Numbered from the stretch's first letter, positions 37,400-46,198 are shown. The stretch is DNA of 64,000 nt from Winslowiella arboricola (GCF_025527015.1 NZ_JAODIM010000039.1:341869-405868), one strand, 5' to 3'. Made by a program: numbers and translations. The notes: a model not told the origin generated them from the sequence alone.

Positions 37400-37697
37400 T
37401 CGATCCTATTTTCCCGGCATGGCGGTGTAAGCCCTAAACGCTAATCAGACCCTATTATTACGCCAGAGTTCGGGAATCAGGTTAATTAGCTATCTCCCTC
37501 AAAAGTGAGGCAGACTTTGCTGTACCGGGCATTTCAGCCAGCTGGCGCAGCGAAGGCGGTAGTAAAGCATAGAAAGTGCCGGGCATCGGCAAAAAATAAG
37601 CATCGTGACGAGCAAAACGGCGAAATGGCACGTTTTTCATAATGATGGCAGGAAAATTAAATTGAAGCGGGAGCCATTGCTGGCTCCCGCTTCAATA

Positions 37698-38126
37698 TCA
37701 GTTGATGATATTCAGCGTCACATCAATATTGCCGCGCGTTGCGTTAGAGTACGGGCAAACAATATGTGCAGCATCAACCAGTTTCTGCGCTTCAGCGCTG
37801 TCCATGCCTGGCAGATGAATATTCAGTTGCGCCTCAATCCCAAAACCGGTCGGAATAGGGCCAATACCCACTTCACCTTCGATAAACGCCTCTTTTGGCA
37901 GGGCGATTTTGTCACGGCCGGCAACAAACTTCATCGCACCGAGGAAACAGGCAGAGTAACCGGCAGCAAACAGCTGCTCAGGGTTAGTGACTTCACCACC
38001 CGCGCCACCCATCTCTTTTGGCACGCCAAGTTTCACGTCCAGCACGCCGTCGGAAGAGGTCGCACGACCATCACGGCCGCCAGTGGCTTTTGCTTTTGCA
38101 CGATAGACGACTTTTTCTAATGACAT
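37698..38126 (-). CDS. ohr: Organic hydroperoxide resistance protein Ohr (OsmC family)
   Basis: Thiol peroxidase reducing organic hydroperoxides with lipoyl or thiol donors. Start at the ATG at 38126 ([17 protein letters not shown]) gives the usual ~142 residues; 14 further upstream codons are open but unlike the family. The reactive cysteine pair is present: [10 protein letters not shown] (Cys60) and [10 protein letters not shown] (Cys124). Single gene; no ohrR regulator is next to it. The hydrophobic-patch sequence [10 protein letters not shown] is typical of Ohr rather than OsmC. Confidence 0.93.
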   Translation of the reverse strand: MSLEKVVYRAKAKATGGRDGRATSSDGVLDVKLGVPKEMGGAGGEVTNPEQLFAAGYSACFLGAMKFVAGRDKIALPKEAFIEGEVGIGPIPTGFGIEAQLNIHLPGMDSAEAQKLVDAAHIVCPYSNATRGNIDVTLNIIN

Positions 38127-38374
38127 AAAAGTTATTCCTTTTGGGATGTGGTTAGCCCGACAGGGCAAATTTGCACACGATTAAATCGCGAGCGATTTAC
38201 AGGGACAGACAACAAAATTATAGACCATCTCCGTGACAGATTTTGCTGCACAGGATGACAACTAGTGGCGGTTCGGACTCTTTTTTGCCATCTTGATAAC
38301 GAATGATGATAAGTTAAAATATAGATAGCGCACTACACAATTGCAAGCGACATTTTCAGCGGGGGACGATTTTG

Positions 38375-38959
38375 ATGCAATCTCTGGAAGAACAGGCACG
38401 ACGTTATGCCACTAAAGCCCATGCTGAGGCAGGACAACGCCGCAAATATACTGATGAACCCTATATTGTCCATCCGGCGGCGGTTGTGGAACTGGTACGC
38501 AGCGTAACCGATAACGAAGTGATGCTGGCTGCGGCCTGGTTACATGACACGGTCGAAGATACCGGCAGTACGTTAAATGATATTGAAAGTCACTTTGGCG
38601 CTGAAGTCGCGCGGCTGGTCGGCATGCTGACCGATACGCCGCAGCCGCAGGCAAAAAATCGCGCCAGACGTAAAGTTGCGCATTTCCGCCATACCGCTGC
38701 AGCCTGCCCCGAGGCGCAAACCATTAAACTGGCCGATATTATCGACAATACCCGCTCGATTATTCAGTTTGACGCCAGCTTTGCGCGAATTTATCTGGTG
38801 GAGAAGCGCGTGCAGATTGCGCTGCTGAAAAATGGCGATGCCGAACTGTGGCAGCAGGCCTCGATTATTATTGAACAGGGGATCCAGCAATTAAGGACAC
38901 CGCCCTATAACGTGCCGGCAGTATGGTTTGAAAATCAGATGGCGCGCTATAGCGATTAA
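38375..38959 (+). CDS. Small HD-domain protein, likely (p)ppGpp hydrolase (SAH type)
   Basis: Resembles the hydrolase half of RelA/SpoT without a synthetase domain (MESH1-like small alarmone hydrolase). The 194 residues include YIVHPAAVVEL (His33), the HD pair in AAWLHDTVEDTG (His57-Asp58) and IKLADIIDNTRSI, which supplies the later Asp. I choose the ATG at 38375 because GGGGGA ends 8 bases before it; a TTG codon directly precedes it in frame. Single gene, divergent from ohr across 248 bp. Substrate is inferred from family; other nucleotide phosphates are possible. Confidence 0.82.
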   Translation: MQSLEEQARRYATKAHAEAGQRRKYTDEPYIVHPAAVVELVRSVTDNEVMLAAAWLHDTVEDTGSTLNDIESHFGAEVARLVGMLTDTPQPQAKNRARRKVAHFRHTAAACPEAQTIKLADIIDNTRSIIQFDASFARIYLVEKRVQIALLKNGDAELWQQASIIIEQGIQQLRTPPYNVPAVWFENQMARYSD

Positions 38960-38969
38960 TCTGCTGACA

Positions 38970-39262
38970 TTACTCAGTTAAGCGAAGCAGCAGGTTTTTA
39001 CCGGCTTCAGTCAGCCGGCAACGTTGCCGGGGACTTTGTGGTTTCTGCGGCAGCGTCATCTCAATCAGCTGGCTGAGCAGTGCGGGTTGCAGATAGCGCT
39101 CGCGTAAAGACTTTCTGTCCTTCAATGCCAATGCATCCTGTATCTGCCCACGCGACATTTCACCGTTTAACCTTCTCAATAACCTTGTCACTTGGGGGGC
39201 AGCCTTTCGGTTATCGCACTTAGTATCATTTGCAGCATAAATTCAACAAAAGCAGCACAGGT
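38970..39262 (-). pseudogene. 3' remnant of a Fic-family gene, frameshifted at a C-tract
   Basis: Frame 1 reads TCAAFVEFMLQMILSAITER (about 39262-39200) and then ends at TGA; frame 2 continues with APQVTRLLRRLNGEMSRGQI and ends EMTLPQKPQSPRQRCRLTEAG (to 38970). Together they match the end of Fic/Doc-family proteins: helix after the Fic core (..FIEFML..) and the C-terminal winged helix (..PQVxRLL..IEMTLPDKPNSxxQKYRLT). The shift falls at CCCCCC near 39197-39202; one more C would join the frames. A TAG lies just upstream of the first segment, and the Fic core (HPFxxGNGR) is missing. The family match is from memory. Confidence 0.65.
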
Positions 39263-39378
39263 GGGCTATAAGCAGTCATCGGGTCCGGAAATATAAAAAA
39301 GATTCAGCAAAGATTATCCTGAAACCTTAACCCGGGCGCAGAAATAATTCACCCGCCAGATGGCGGGTGAGTGGAAAA

Positions 39379-39675
39379 TCAGTCTAACAGTTGTCGACCT
39401 AAGGTCGGATTCGAATGCAGCAACTTCATCAGCTTCTGCGCGGTGCCTGACGGCCTGGTGCGCTTCGCTTCCCAACTTTTAACCGAAGAGATACTCACAC
39501 CCATCACCCGGGCGAATTCATCAACCTGCATGCCGGTAATTTCCCGCAATCGTTGTGGTTCTGGCATTGATACGGATTCAGCCTGCAAGGCGGGAGCAAC
39601 GCTAATAACGTTACGTGCTAACACGATCTGTTCCAGACTACTCAACAGCTCAAACATACGGTCTTTATTTTCCAT
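39379..39675 (-). CDS. HTH antitoxin-like regulator (HigA/NadS type), apparently orphan
   Basis: 98 residues. A Cro/C1 helix-turn-helix of the antitoxin kind is visible: QRLREITGMQVDEFARVMGV, then SISSVKSWEAKRTRPSGTAQ and LMKLLHSNP. This pattern is shared by HigA, MqsA and NadS antitoxins, which repress their own operon. The toxin gene normally lies directly upstream in the same direction, but no RelE/HigB-like ORF is present in 39676-40183. It may be an antitoxin remnant or a stand-alone regulator. Confidence 0.75.
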   Translation of the reverse strand: MENKDRMFELLSSLEQIVLARNVISVAPALQAESVSMPEPQRLREITGMQVDEFARVMGVSISSVKSWEAKRTRPSGTAQKLMKLLHSNPTLGRQLLD

Positions 39676-40183
39676 CGAGAACTCCTTTACGACTCACAAT
39701 GAAATGACATGATCAGCACCAGAGGGAGAGCACCAAAAGCCAGGCGCCCAAGGCTGGTTCCCTGCCGCTGAGTCAATCATCAGGCCAGCACAGGAAAAGC
39801 CAGGATCCTAAGTATTAGTTGAAGGCCCGCGTTTTGCGCCAACTTTTTTGACTATTTTTTAATCTTGCTTTGTGAGCCTGAAGTCTCAATCAACAGCAAC
39901 AGTTGTCCTGCCTGAATTTGCTGCCCGGCAGCAGGTTGCAGTGCGCGAATTTTTCCGCTTACCGGCGGTACCGGCACATCCGCGCAGTGGCAGTGATAGT
40001 CCGCCCGACTCAAGAATCAACGACATCTCGCCGGCGCTACAGGCATAGTCAGAAAATGCACAAGTCAGGCATATAATTTTATAAGCTAAGGCTTTGAATT
40101 TACGCCACCAAAATATTATGTTGGTGAAAAGATAAGCGGTCAGTACCGTGCGGAGCCGCCGCCCTGACAATTAAGGAATAGCG
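39676..40183. other. Gene-poor stretch between the HTH gene and the ggt-like gene
   Basis: About 500 bp with no complete gene. It holds a possible biotinyl/lipoyl-domain fragment (39852-40001, minus strand) and the promoter of the gamma-glutamyltransferase. The longer minus-strand ORF at 39886-40170 has no recognised features. Confidence 0.5.
39852..40001 (-). pseudogene. Possible fragment of a biotinyl/lipoyl-carrier domain
   Basis: Minus-strand frame from about 40001 to the TAG at 39852 reads ..HCHCADVPVPPVSGKIRAL then QPAAGQQIQAGQLLLLIETS. The pattern PVSGKI..PAAGQQIQAGQLLLLIE looks like the beta strands of a biotin-carrier domain, but the EAMKM biotinylation motif is absent and there is no good start codon. 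Low-confidence reading; it could be chance. Confidence 0.3.
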
Positions 40184-41785
40184 ATGAGTGGAGAAGTTGA
40201 TTTTAACGTCGGGTATCCCTCCTGGCGTGCGCCGATGATGGGCCGTAATGCCGTTGCCACCTCGCAGCCGCTGGCCGCACAGGCTGGACTGCGGATGTTG
40301 CAACAGGGCGGTAACGCGGTTGATGCGGCAATTGCCACCGCGATGGCGCTGACGGTGGTGGAACCGACCGGCAACGGCATTGGCAGTGATGCCTTCGCCA
40401 TTATCTGGGATGGCAAGCAACTGCATGCGCTGAATGCCTCCGGCCGTGCCCCTGCCGCCTGGCAGCATGAAACTTTTGCCCATCTGCAGGCGATGCCGGA
40501 GATTGGCTGGGATGCAGTGACCGTACCGGGTGCGGTGTCAGCGTGGGTCGAACTGGCGGAACGTTTTGGCAGCCTGCCGCTGACCACGCTGGCACAACCG
40601 GCGATTGAGTATGCGCGCAACGGTTTTCCGGTTTCGCCGTTAATCGGTGAGTTGTGGCAGCGCGGCTATAACAAATTGCGCGATCAGCCTGGTTTTAGCG
40701 CCTGCTTTGCTCCCGAAGGCCGCCCGCCGCGTGCTGGCGAACTGTTTCGCAATCCCGATCAGGCCGACAGCCTGGAGAAAATCGCCGCCACTAACGGTGA
40801 AGCCTTCTATCGTGGCGAACTGGCGGAAAAGATCGCCGCTTTCGCCCGCGAGCATAATGCCGCTCTGACCCTCGACGATCTGAAAAACCATCAGGCCAAT
40901 TGGGTCACTATGCTTTCACGCCCGTTCGCCGGTGGCTCGGTGCATGAACTGCCGCCAAACGGTCAGGGTATCGCCACATTAATTGCCCTCGGCATTCTGG
41001 AGCAGTGGGATATTGGCCGCTATCAGCCAGATTCGGTGGCCTGGCTGCATCTGTCGATTGAGGCGATGAAGCTGGCGATGGTCGATCTGGAGCGTTATGT
41101 CGCTGATGAGGACCACCTGGAGTTTGCAGCTGAGCATCTGCTGAGTGATGAGTATCTGAAGACGCGTGCCGCGCTGATTGACCCGACACAAGCCGGTGAT
41201 TTTACCTTTGGCGCGCCGACGCAAAGCGGCACGGTTTATCTCTCCACCGCTGATGCCAGCGGCATGATGGTCTCGTTTATTCAGTCCAACTTTATGGGCT
41301 TCGGTTCCGGCGTGGTAGTGCCTGGCACCGGTATCAGCCTGCAGAACCGTGGCGCAGGCTTTGCCACAGATAAAGCGCATCCCAATGTGGTGGCGGGTGG
41401 CAAACGCCCTTTTCACACCATTATTCCGGCCTTTGCGCTGGACGGTGAAGGCCAGCCGCTGATGTCATTTGGTTTGATGGGCGGCACGATGCAGGCGCAG
41501 GGGCATTTACAGCTGGCGCTGCGCATTATGCTGCATAAGCAGAATCCGCAGGCGGCGATCGATGCACCGCGCTGGCGGATTATCGCCGGGCGTGAAGTCA
41601 GCGTAGAGGCATCGATGGATCGCAATACGCTGGCGGCACTGCGCGCGATGGGCCATAAACTGGTGGTAGAAGATCCGCTGCAAAGTTATAACTTTGGTGG
41701 CGCGCAGGTAATAGTGCGCGATCCGCAGGGCTTTTATATCGCCGCGACCGAAAGCCGCAAAGATGGCCAGGCGCTGGTGTTTTAA
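40184..41785 (+). CDS. Gamma-glutamyltransferase family protein (cytoplasmic type, YwrD-like)
   Basis: Ntn-hydrolase of the gamma-glutamyltranspeptidase family, 533 residues. N-terminal half: GRNAVATSQPLAAQAGLRML, GGNAVDAAIA, LNASGRAPA. Autoprocessing and nucleophile threonine is expected in QSGTVYLSTADASGMMVSF, followed by the small subunit with GGKRPFHTIIPAFAL and SFGLMGGTMQAQGHLQ. There is no signal peptide, unlike periplasmic Ggt of E. coli, and the TTH motif is replaced by GTV. Substrate uncertain; a glutathione or gamma-glutamyl metabolite hydrolase is a reasonable guess. The ATG has AAGGA upstream. Confidence 0.88.
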   Translation: MSGEVDFNVGYPSWRAPMMGRNAVATSQPLAAQAGLRMLQQGGNAVDAAIATAMALTVVEPTGNGIGSDAFAIIWDGKQLHALNASGRAPAAWQHETFAHLQAMPEIGWDAVTVPGAVSAWVELAERFGSLPLTTLAQPAIEYARNGFPVSPLIGELWQRGYNKLRDQPGFSACFAPEGRPPRAGELFRNPDQADSLEKIAATNGEAFYRGELAEKIAAFAREHNAALTLDDLKNHQANWVTMLSRPFAGGSVHELPPNGQGIATLIALGILEQWDIGRYQPDSVAWLHLSIEAMKLAMVDLERYVADEDHLEFAAEHLLSDEYLKTRAALIDPTQAGDFTFGAPTQSGTVYLSTADASGMMVSFIQSNFMGFGSGVVVPGTGISLQNRGAGFATDKAHPNVVAGGKRPFHTIIPAFALDGEGQPLMSFGLMGGTMQAQGHLQLALRIMLHKQNPQAAIDAPRWRIIAGREVSVEASMDRNTLAALRAMGHKLVVEDPLQSYNFGGAQVIVRDPQGFYIAATESRKDGQALVF

Positions 41786-41835
41786 TTTGTCCCGGGGCTG
41801 GTAACCGCTGGCCCCTGATTTGTTTTACAATCTGC

Positions 41836-42213
41836 TTATCTCTGCAGATAAGTAAAATCCTTTAGATATCTGCGTTTAGTATCAAAACGTTCAGGACTCA
41901 TAACTACAATGAGCACGCGGTACTCTTCTCCAGAAATAAACGTCGGATAATCATAATCAATACAATGATCTGAGATGACCGCCTCATATAAATCATTATC
42001 TGAGAATCCCCGACTCCATTCTGACGTTGCTCCTGCTCCCCGCCGATAAATCGCGATACCAACCAGCTGTCGGGAGTAAGACATATCATCTGGCACACTA
42101 AAACATGGACGGTTATTTTGCAGCGTCATATTTGCGTCATAGTAAAATGGTTTTTCATAAACGCCGCAGCCTGGCAGCAAAAAAATCAGCAGTAGTATCA
42201 CTATCTTTGCCAT
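41836..42213 (-). CDS. Small lipoprotein, putative periplasmic immunity partner
   Basis: 125 residues. Signal peptide MAKIVILLLIFLLPGC with lipobox LPGC (Cys16). The rest is soluble, with two later cysteines (PCFSVP and DHCIDY) that could pair. The start overlaps the end of the upstream HExxH gene by 13 bases. A lipoprotein following an HExxH peptidase gene is seen again at 54.5-55.5 kb. Small lipoproteins in this setting are often annotated as T6SS immunity lipoproteins; I infer that this one protects the periplasm from the neighbour's activity. Confidence 0.8.
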   Translation of the reverse strand: MAKIVILLLIFLLPGCGVYEKPFYYDANMTLQNNRPCFSVPDDMSYSRQLVGIAIYRRGAGATSEWSRGFSDNDLYEAVISDHCIDYDYPTFISGEEYRVLIVVMSPERFDTKRRYLKDFTYLQR

Positions 42214-42746
42214 AGCGATTGCCTGTCTCTCGGATCTTTCAGGAAGTATCTTAAAACATTCTCATATTTTTCCATTAAATCTGGCCCAACTATTCCTGTC
42301 ATCGAACGACCTTTCTGCCATGATGCCTGACCATAGCGTTTTAGTAAGAAGTAATCAGCAATGATCGCAGCTTGTTGCTCCATACTGTAGTTAGCGAGCG
42401 TATGATAATTGGGCAAAGAATAGTTATAATCCGCCGCCCAACTGACTAATCCCCGGCTCCGCACACTCATACCCATCTGCCTCTGCCATATATGCGCCAT
42501 TTCATGAATAAAAATATGTTGTTCGGTGTCAAAAGCGATATAAAAGTCATCTTTATAAAGTTTCGACATAAAATAGATATTACCATTAGGCGCCATCGCA
42601 TAATCTTCACTCTGCATATTAAATGGGAAGTAGCTTCCATGGTAAATTCTCACTTCACTATAAATAATTCCACATTTAAATACTGACTTTGCTAATGATA
42701 CTTCCCCACAGGTAAGTGGTCGTGACTGTCCCTTTGGCATAACCAT
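42201..42746 (-). CDS. HExxH zinc metallopeptidase-like protein (Vgr/Rhs-associated family)
   Basis: Predicted zinc peptidase-like protein. With the start at the ATG at 42746 it has 181 residues; AAGGA sits 9 bases upstream, whereas the alternative ATG at 42755 directly abuts AAGGA. Features: PLTCGEVSLAKSVF at the N-terminus, MAPNGNIYFMSKLY, and the zinc motif IFIHEMAHIWQRQ (His81, Glu82, His85), followed by YSMEQQAAIIADYFLLKRYG. The family is commonly labelled Vgr-related or Rhs and is suspected to include T6SS cargo. No signal peptide and no vgrG/hcp nearby. The downstream lipoprotein overlaps it by 13 bases. Confidence 0.75.
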   Translation of the reverse strand: MVMPKGQSRPLTCGEVSLAKSVFKCGIIYSEVRIYHGSYFPFNMQSEDYAMAPNGNIYFMSKLYKDDFYIAFDTEQHIFIHEMAHIWQRQMGMSVRSRGLVSWAADYNYSLPNYHTLANYSMEQQAAIIADYFLLKRYGQASWQKGRSMTGIVGPDLMEKYENVLRYFLKDPRDRQSLWQR

Positions 42747-42975
42747 AATACTCATTCCTTGAGTGATGGCAGAGGAAATAATCAATATCACAGAATGGCG
42801 CGGGGTTAAAAAATATGCGTGCATTTTTTGCCCCAACGCACAGAAAATGGTGCCGAAGAAAGGCGCGGCAAGGGTATTCAGCGCAGGCACATTAGACTAT
42901 CCTTTAGGCACGACAAAACATGCTATTAAACGGCGTTATCAACCAGATAACCGTTTACAAGACAGGAGTTTATTT

Positions 42976-43692
42976 ATGGCGACTGGAATCTCCCGTGTCT
43001 GGACCCGCATAGGGGTGCCACTGACGGCTCTGTTTCTCGTTTTTCAGTTAACTGGCTGCGGCGATAAAGAGCCGGATCAGCGCAAAGCCTTTATCGATTT
43101 TCTGCAGAACACGGTGATGCGCAGCGGCGAACATCTGCCAGCGCTGAGCGAAGATCAGAAACAGAAGATGGGTAACTACGCCAGTGATTACGCCATCCTG
43201 TACGGCTTCTCACAGCAGGTAAATAAAGCGGTAGATGATGGCATGAAGCCGGTGGTCGATGAACTGGCGGCGATTCGCGTACCGCAGGACTATCTGACAC
43301 GTCGCAACTCTCTGCGTCAGGCCAGCGGTTCGCTGAACGTACTGGCACAGCAGATCCAGAGTGCGAAAAGCCAGGCGGACAGCAGTAAAGCGGCGCTGAA
43401 GCAGCCCGATGATTTAAAAGCGGTCTATCAGACCGTCTACAGCAAAGTGGTCACACAACCGGCAGATTCACTGATCCCGCTGTTACCGGCATTACAGTCG
43501 CTAAGCCAGGATGTGCTGCAGGCGGGTGACTATCTGCAACAGCAGGGAGCAGCCGTCAGCTTCAATAATAGCGCGGTGCAATTCTCTACCCGCGAACAGG
43601 CGGCACAGTACAACACCATTATGAGTAATATGTCGACAAAAACCCAGGCGTTAACTCAGGCGCAAAGTGCAGTACAGGGTGGTTTCCAGTAA
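42976..43692 (+). CDS. yiaF: DUF3053 lipoprotein YiaF
   Basis: 238-residue predicted lipoprotein of unknown function. I start at the ATG at 42976 (MATGISRVWTRIGVPLTALF) because AGGAG lies 7 bases before it and E. coli YiaF begins MATGKS at the same point; the frame is open 71 codons upstream. Lipobox LTGC. The strongly conserved segment DQRKAFIDFLQNTVMRSGE and the following DYAILYG match E. coli YiaF. Single gene, divergent from the HExxH gene. Confidence 0.92.
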   Translation: MATGISRVWTRIGVPLTALFLVFQLTGCGDKEPDQRKAFIDFLQNTVMRSGEHLPALSEDQKQKMGNYASDYAILYGFSQQVNKAVDDGMKPVVDELAAIRVPQDYLTRRNSLRQASGSLNVLAQQIQSAKSQADSSKAALKQPDDLKAVYQTVYSKVVTQPADSLIPLLPALQSLSQDVLQAGDYLQQQGAAVSFNNSAVQFSTREQAAQYNTIMSNMSTKTQALTQAQSAVQGGFQ

Positions 43693-43830
43693 CAGCGAGA
43701 AAAGCCATTCTCCCCCATGCCTTAGCGCTGAAAATAGCCGGAAACAGGCGTAATTTTCTTACAGCTTTTACTCTGTCGAATAAGTCGCCCGAACAATCTG
43801 TGATCGGGCGCATTTCGGGCCAAAAATAAA

Positions 43831-44009
43831 TTGTGATGCCAGTCACAATTTAGCAACAAAGCACCCACCCATTTTCGTGACATAAGTCACAGATGATTGC
43901 TTGTATAGATTAATTATTAGCCATCGTCCTTTTTTTACACGATAAATATGTGATCAATGTCACTAAAACCACCCCTGAAGCCCCCGATACAATGTGATAT
44001 AGATCACAC
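43831..44009 (+). promoter_or_regulatory. Four CRP-binding sites in the mtlA promoter region
   Basis: Sites with TGTGA-N6-TCACA pattern: TTGTGATGCCAGTCACAA (43831-43848); CGTGACATAAGTCACA (43876-43891); TGTGATCAATGTCACT (43949-43964); TGTGATATAGATCACA (43993-44008). E. coli mtl is known for several CRP sites and strong catabolite control. The rest of the yiaF-mtlA gap (43693-44164) shows a GCCCGA/TCGGGC hairpin at about 43787-43809 and the mtlA leader with AAGGGG before the start. Confidence 0.88.
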
Positions 44010-44164
44010 TTACCCCTGGGAACTACGCAGCGTCATATTCGCGTGCTAGAGTCCGCTTGCATACAGTAATGGTGTTACACCGACGGCTCCCCGCCGAAAC
44101 GTCTCATACAAAATTCAACGCGCTCTCTTATTCGTCAGCGCGTACCAATAAGGGGTGTTTTTTT

Positions 44165-46096
44165 ATGTCCTCATCAGATTTCAAGATCAAGGTACAGAGC
44201 TTTGGTCGCTTTCTGAGTAATATGGTAATGCCAAATATCGGGGCGTTTATCGCCTGGGGTATTATTACCGCTCTGTTTATTCCAACTGGCTGGCTGCCAA
44301 ACGAAACGCTGGCCAAGCTGGTAGGCCCAATGATTACCTACCTGCTGCCACTGCTGATCGGTTATACCGGTGGTCGTCTGGTGGGTGGCGATCGCGGCGG
44401 CGTGGTCGGTGCAATCACCACCATGGGTGTGATTGTCGGCGCCGATATGCCAATGTTCCTCGGCGCAATGATTGCCGGTCCGCTGGGCGGCTGGGCAATC
44501 AAACACTTCGACCGCCTGGTCGACGGTAAGATTAAAAGCGGCTTCGAAATGCTGGTTAACAACTTCTCTGCCGGTATTATCGGTATGTTGTTGGCTATCC
44601 TGTCGTTCCTCGCTATCGGTCCGCTGGTTGAAGGCCTGTCGCATATTCTCGCCGCCGGTGTAAACCTGATGGTGCAGAATAACCTGCTGCCACTGACCTC
44701 AATCTTCGTTGAACCAGCGAAAATCCTGTTCCTCAACAACGCCATTAACCACGGTATCTTCTCGCCACTGGGCATCCAGCAGGCCAGCGAAGCGGGCAAA
44801 TCGATCTTCTTCCTGATCGAAGCGAACCCGGGCCCGGGTATGGGCGTGCTGATGGCTTACGTATTCTTTGGTCGCGGTAACGCCAAGCAGTCTGCGGGCG
44901 GTGCGGCAATTATCCACTTCCTCGGCGGTATCCACGAAATCTACTTCCCGTACGTGCTGATGAACCCGCGTCTGATTATCGCGGTTATCCTTGGTGGTAT
45001 GACTGGCGTGTTTACCCTGACGCTGCTGAACGGTGGTCTGGTGTCACCCGCATCACCAGGTTCAATCCTTGCGGTTCTGGCGATGACGCCAAAAGGCGCT
45101 TACTTCGCCAATATCGTGGCGATTGCCGCCGCCTTCGCCGTCTCCTTCGTGGTTTCCGCAGTGCTGCTGAAAACCAGCAAAGTGAAAGAAGAGGACGATA
45201 TCGAAGCGGCAGCGCGTCGTGTGCAGGATATGAAAGCACAGTCCAAAGGTCAGGGCGGCGCAGCGGTTACCGCAGCGGATGGTCTGAACAGCGACCTGAC
45301 CCATGTACGTAAAATCATCGTTGCCTGTGATGCCGGTATGGGTTCCAGCGCCATGGGCGCCGGCGTACTGCGCAAGAAAGTGAACGATGCCGGTCTGACC
45401 ATTATCACGGTGACCAATAGCGCCATTAACAGCCTGCCAGGCGACGTCGACCTGGTGATTACCCACCGCGACCTGACTGAGCGTGCGATGCGCCAGGCGC
45501 CGCATGCGCAGCATATCTCGCTGAGCAACTTCCTCGACAGCGGTTTGTATACCGATCTGACCGCACGTCTGGTAGAAGCGAATCGTTCTGCGGGCCATCG
45601 TGACAAAGTGATGACCACGCTCAATGACAGCTTCGACGAAGGCCAGGATCATCTGTTCAAACTGAGTGAGAACAATATCTTCCTCGGCCTGCAGGCGAGC
45701 GAGAAAGAGCAGGCGATTCGCTTTGCCGGTGAGCAGCTGGTGAAAGGCGGTTACGTCGAGCCGGAATATGTACAGGCGATGCTGGACCGCGAGAAATTGA
45801 CCCCGACCTATCTCGGTGAATCCATCGCCGTACCGCACGGTACGGTTGAAGCGAAAGATCGCGTACTGAAAACCGGTGTGGTGTTCTGCCAGTATCCGCA
45901 GGGTGTACGTTTTGGCGAAGAAGAGGACGACATTGCGCGTCTGGTGATTGGTATCGCCGCACGTAATAATGAGCACATCCAGGTGATTACCAGCCTGACC
46001 AACGCGCTGGATGATGACAGCGTGATTGAGAAGCTGGCTTCCACCACCAATGTGCAGGACGTTCTGGATATTCTGTCAGGTAAAAAAATCGCCTGA
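44165..46096 (+). CDS. mtlA: Mannitol-specific PTS EIICBA component MtlA
   Basis: Transports and phosphorylates mannitol to mannitol-1-phosphate. Starting at the ATG at 44165 (MSSSDFKIKVQSFGRFLSNM) the 643 residues hold an EIIC membrane domain (about 1-340), EIIB with phospho-cysteine in IIVACDAGMGSSAMGAG (about 380-475), and EIIA with the phospho-histidine in IAVPHGTVEAKD (about 500-640). E. coli MtlA has 637 residues. First gene of mtlADR; CRP sites lie upstream. Confidence 0.97.
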   Translation: MSSSDFKIKVQSFGRFLSNMVMPNIGAFIAWGIITALFIPTGWLPNETLAKLVGPMITYLLPLLIGYTGGRLVGGDRGGVVGAITTMGVIVGADMPMFLGAMIAGPLGGWAIKHFDRLVDGKIKSGFEMLVNNFSAGIIGMLLAILSFLAIGPLVEGLSHILAAGVNLMVQNNLLPLTSIFVEPAKILFLNNAINHGIFSPLGIQQASEAGKSIFFLIEANPGPGMGVLMAYVFFGRGNAKQSAGGAAIIHFLGGIHEIYFPYVLMNPRLIIAVILGGMTGVFTLTLLNGGLVSPASPGSILAVLAMTPKGAYFANIVAIAAAFAVSFVVSAVLLKTSKVKEEDDIEAAARRVQDMKAQSKGQGGAAVTAADGLNSDLTHVRKIIVACDAGMGSSAMGAGVLRKKVNDAGLTIITVTNSAINSLPGDVDLVITHRDLTERAMRQAPHAQHISLSNFLDSGLYTDLTARLVEANRSAGHRDKVMTTLNDSFDEGQDHLFKLSENNIFLGLQASEKEQAIRFAGEQLVKGGYVEPEYVQAMLDREKLTPTYLGESIAVPHGTVEAKDRVLKTGVVFCQYPQGVRFGEEEDDIARLVIGIAARNNEHIQVITSLTNALDDDSVIEKLASTTNVQDVLDILSGKKIA

Positions 46097-46124
46097 TTTA
46101 TTCGCAGGCGCGAAGGTATTTCCC

Positions 46125-46173
46125 AGGGGCTGAGCATGCCCAGCCCTTAATTCGGGCCAGGCATGCCTGGCCC
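46125..46173. repeat. Two tandem palindromes in the mtlA-mtlD gap
   Basis: GGGGCTGAGCATGCCCAGCCC (46126-46146, imperfect) and a perfect 20-bp palindrome GGGCCAGGCATGCCTGGCCC (46154-46173), both centred on GCATGC. They would form RNA hairpins between the two cistrons and may set the mtlA:mtlD ratio by stabilising the upstream mRNA. Confidence 0.75.
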
Positions 46174-46198
46174 TTACGTTATTGAGGTGGGTAACAGC

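Noticed and set aside
44128..45976. Long minus-strand ORFs opposite mtlA (for example 304 codons at 45062-45976)
   Set aside because: Antisense shadows of a strongly biased, highly expressed gene; no family features.
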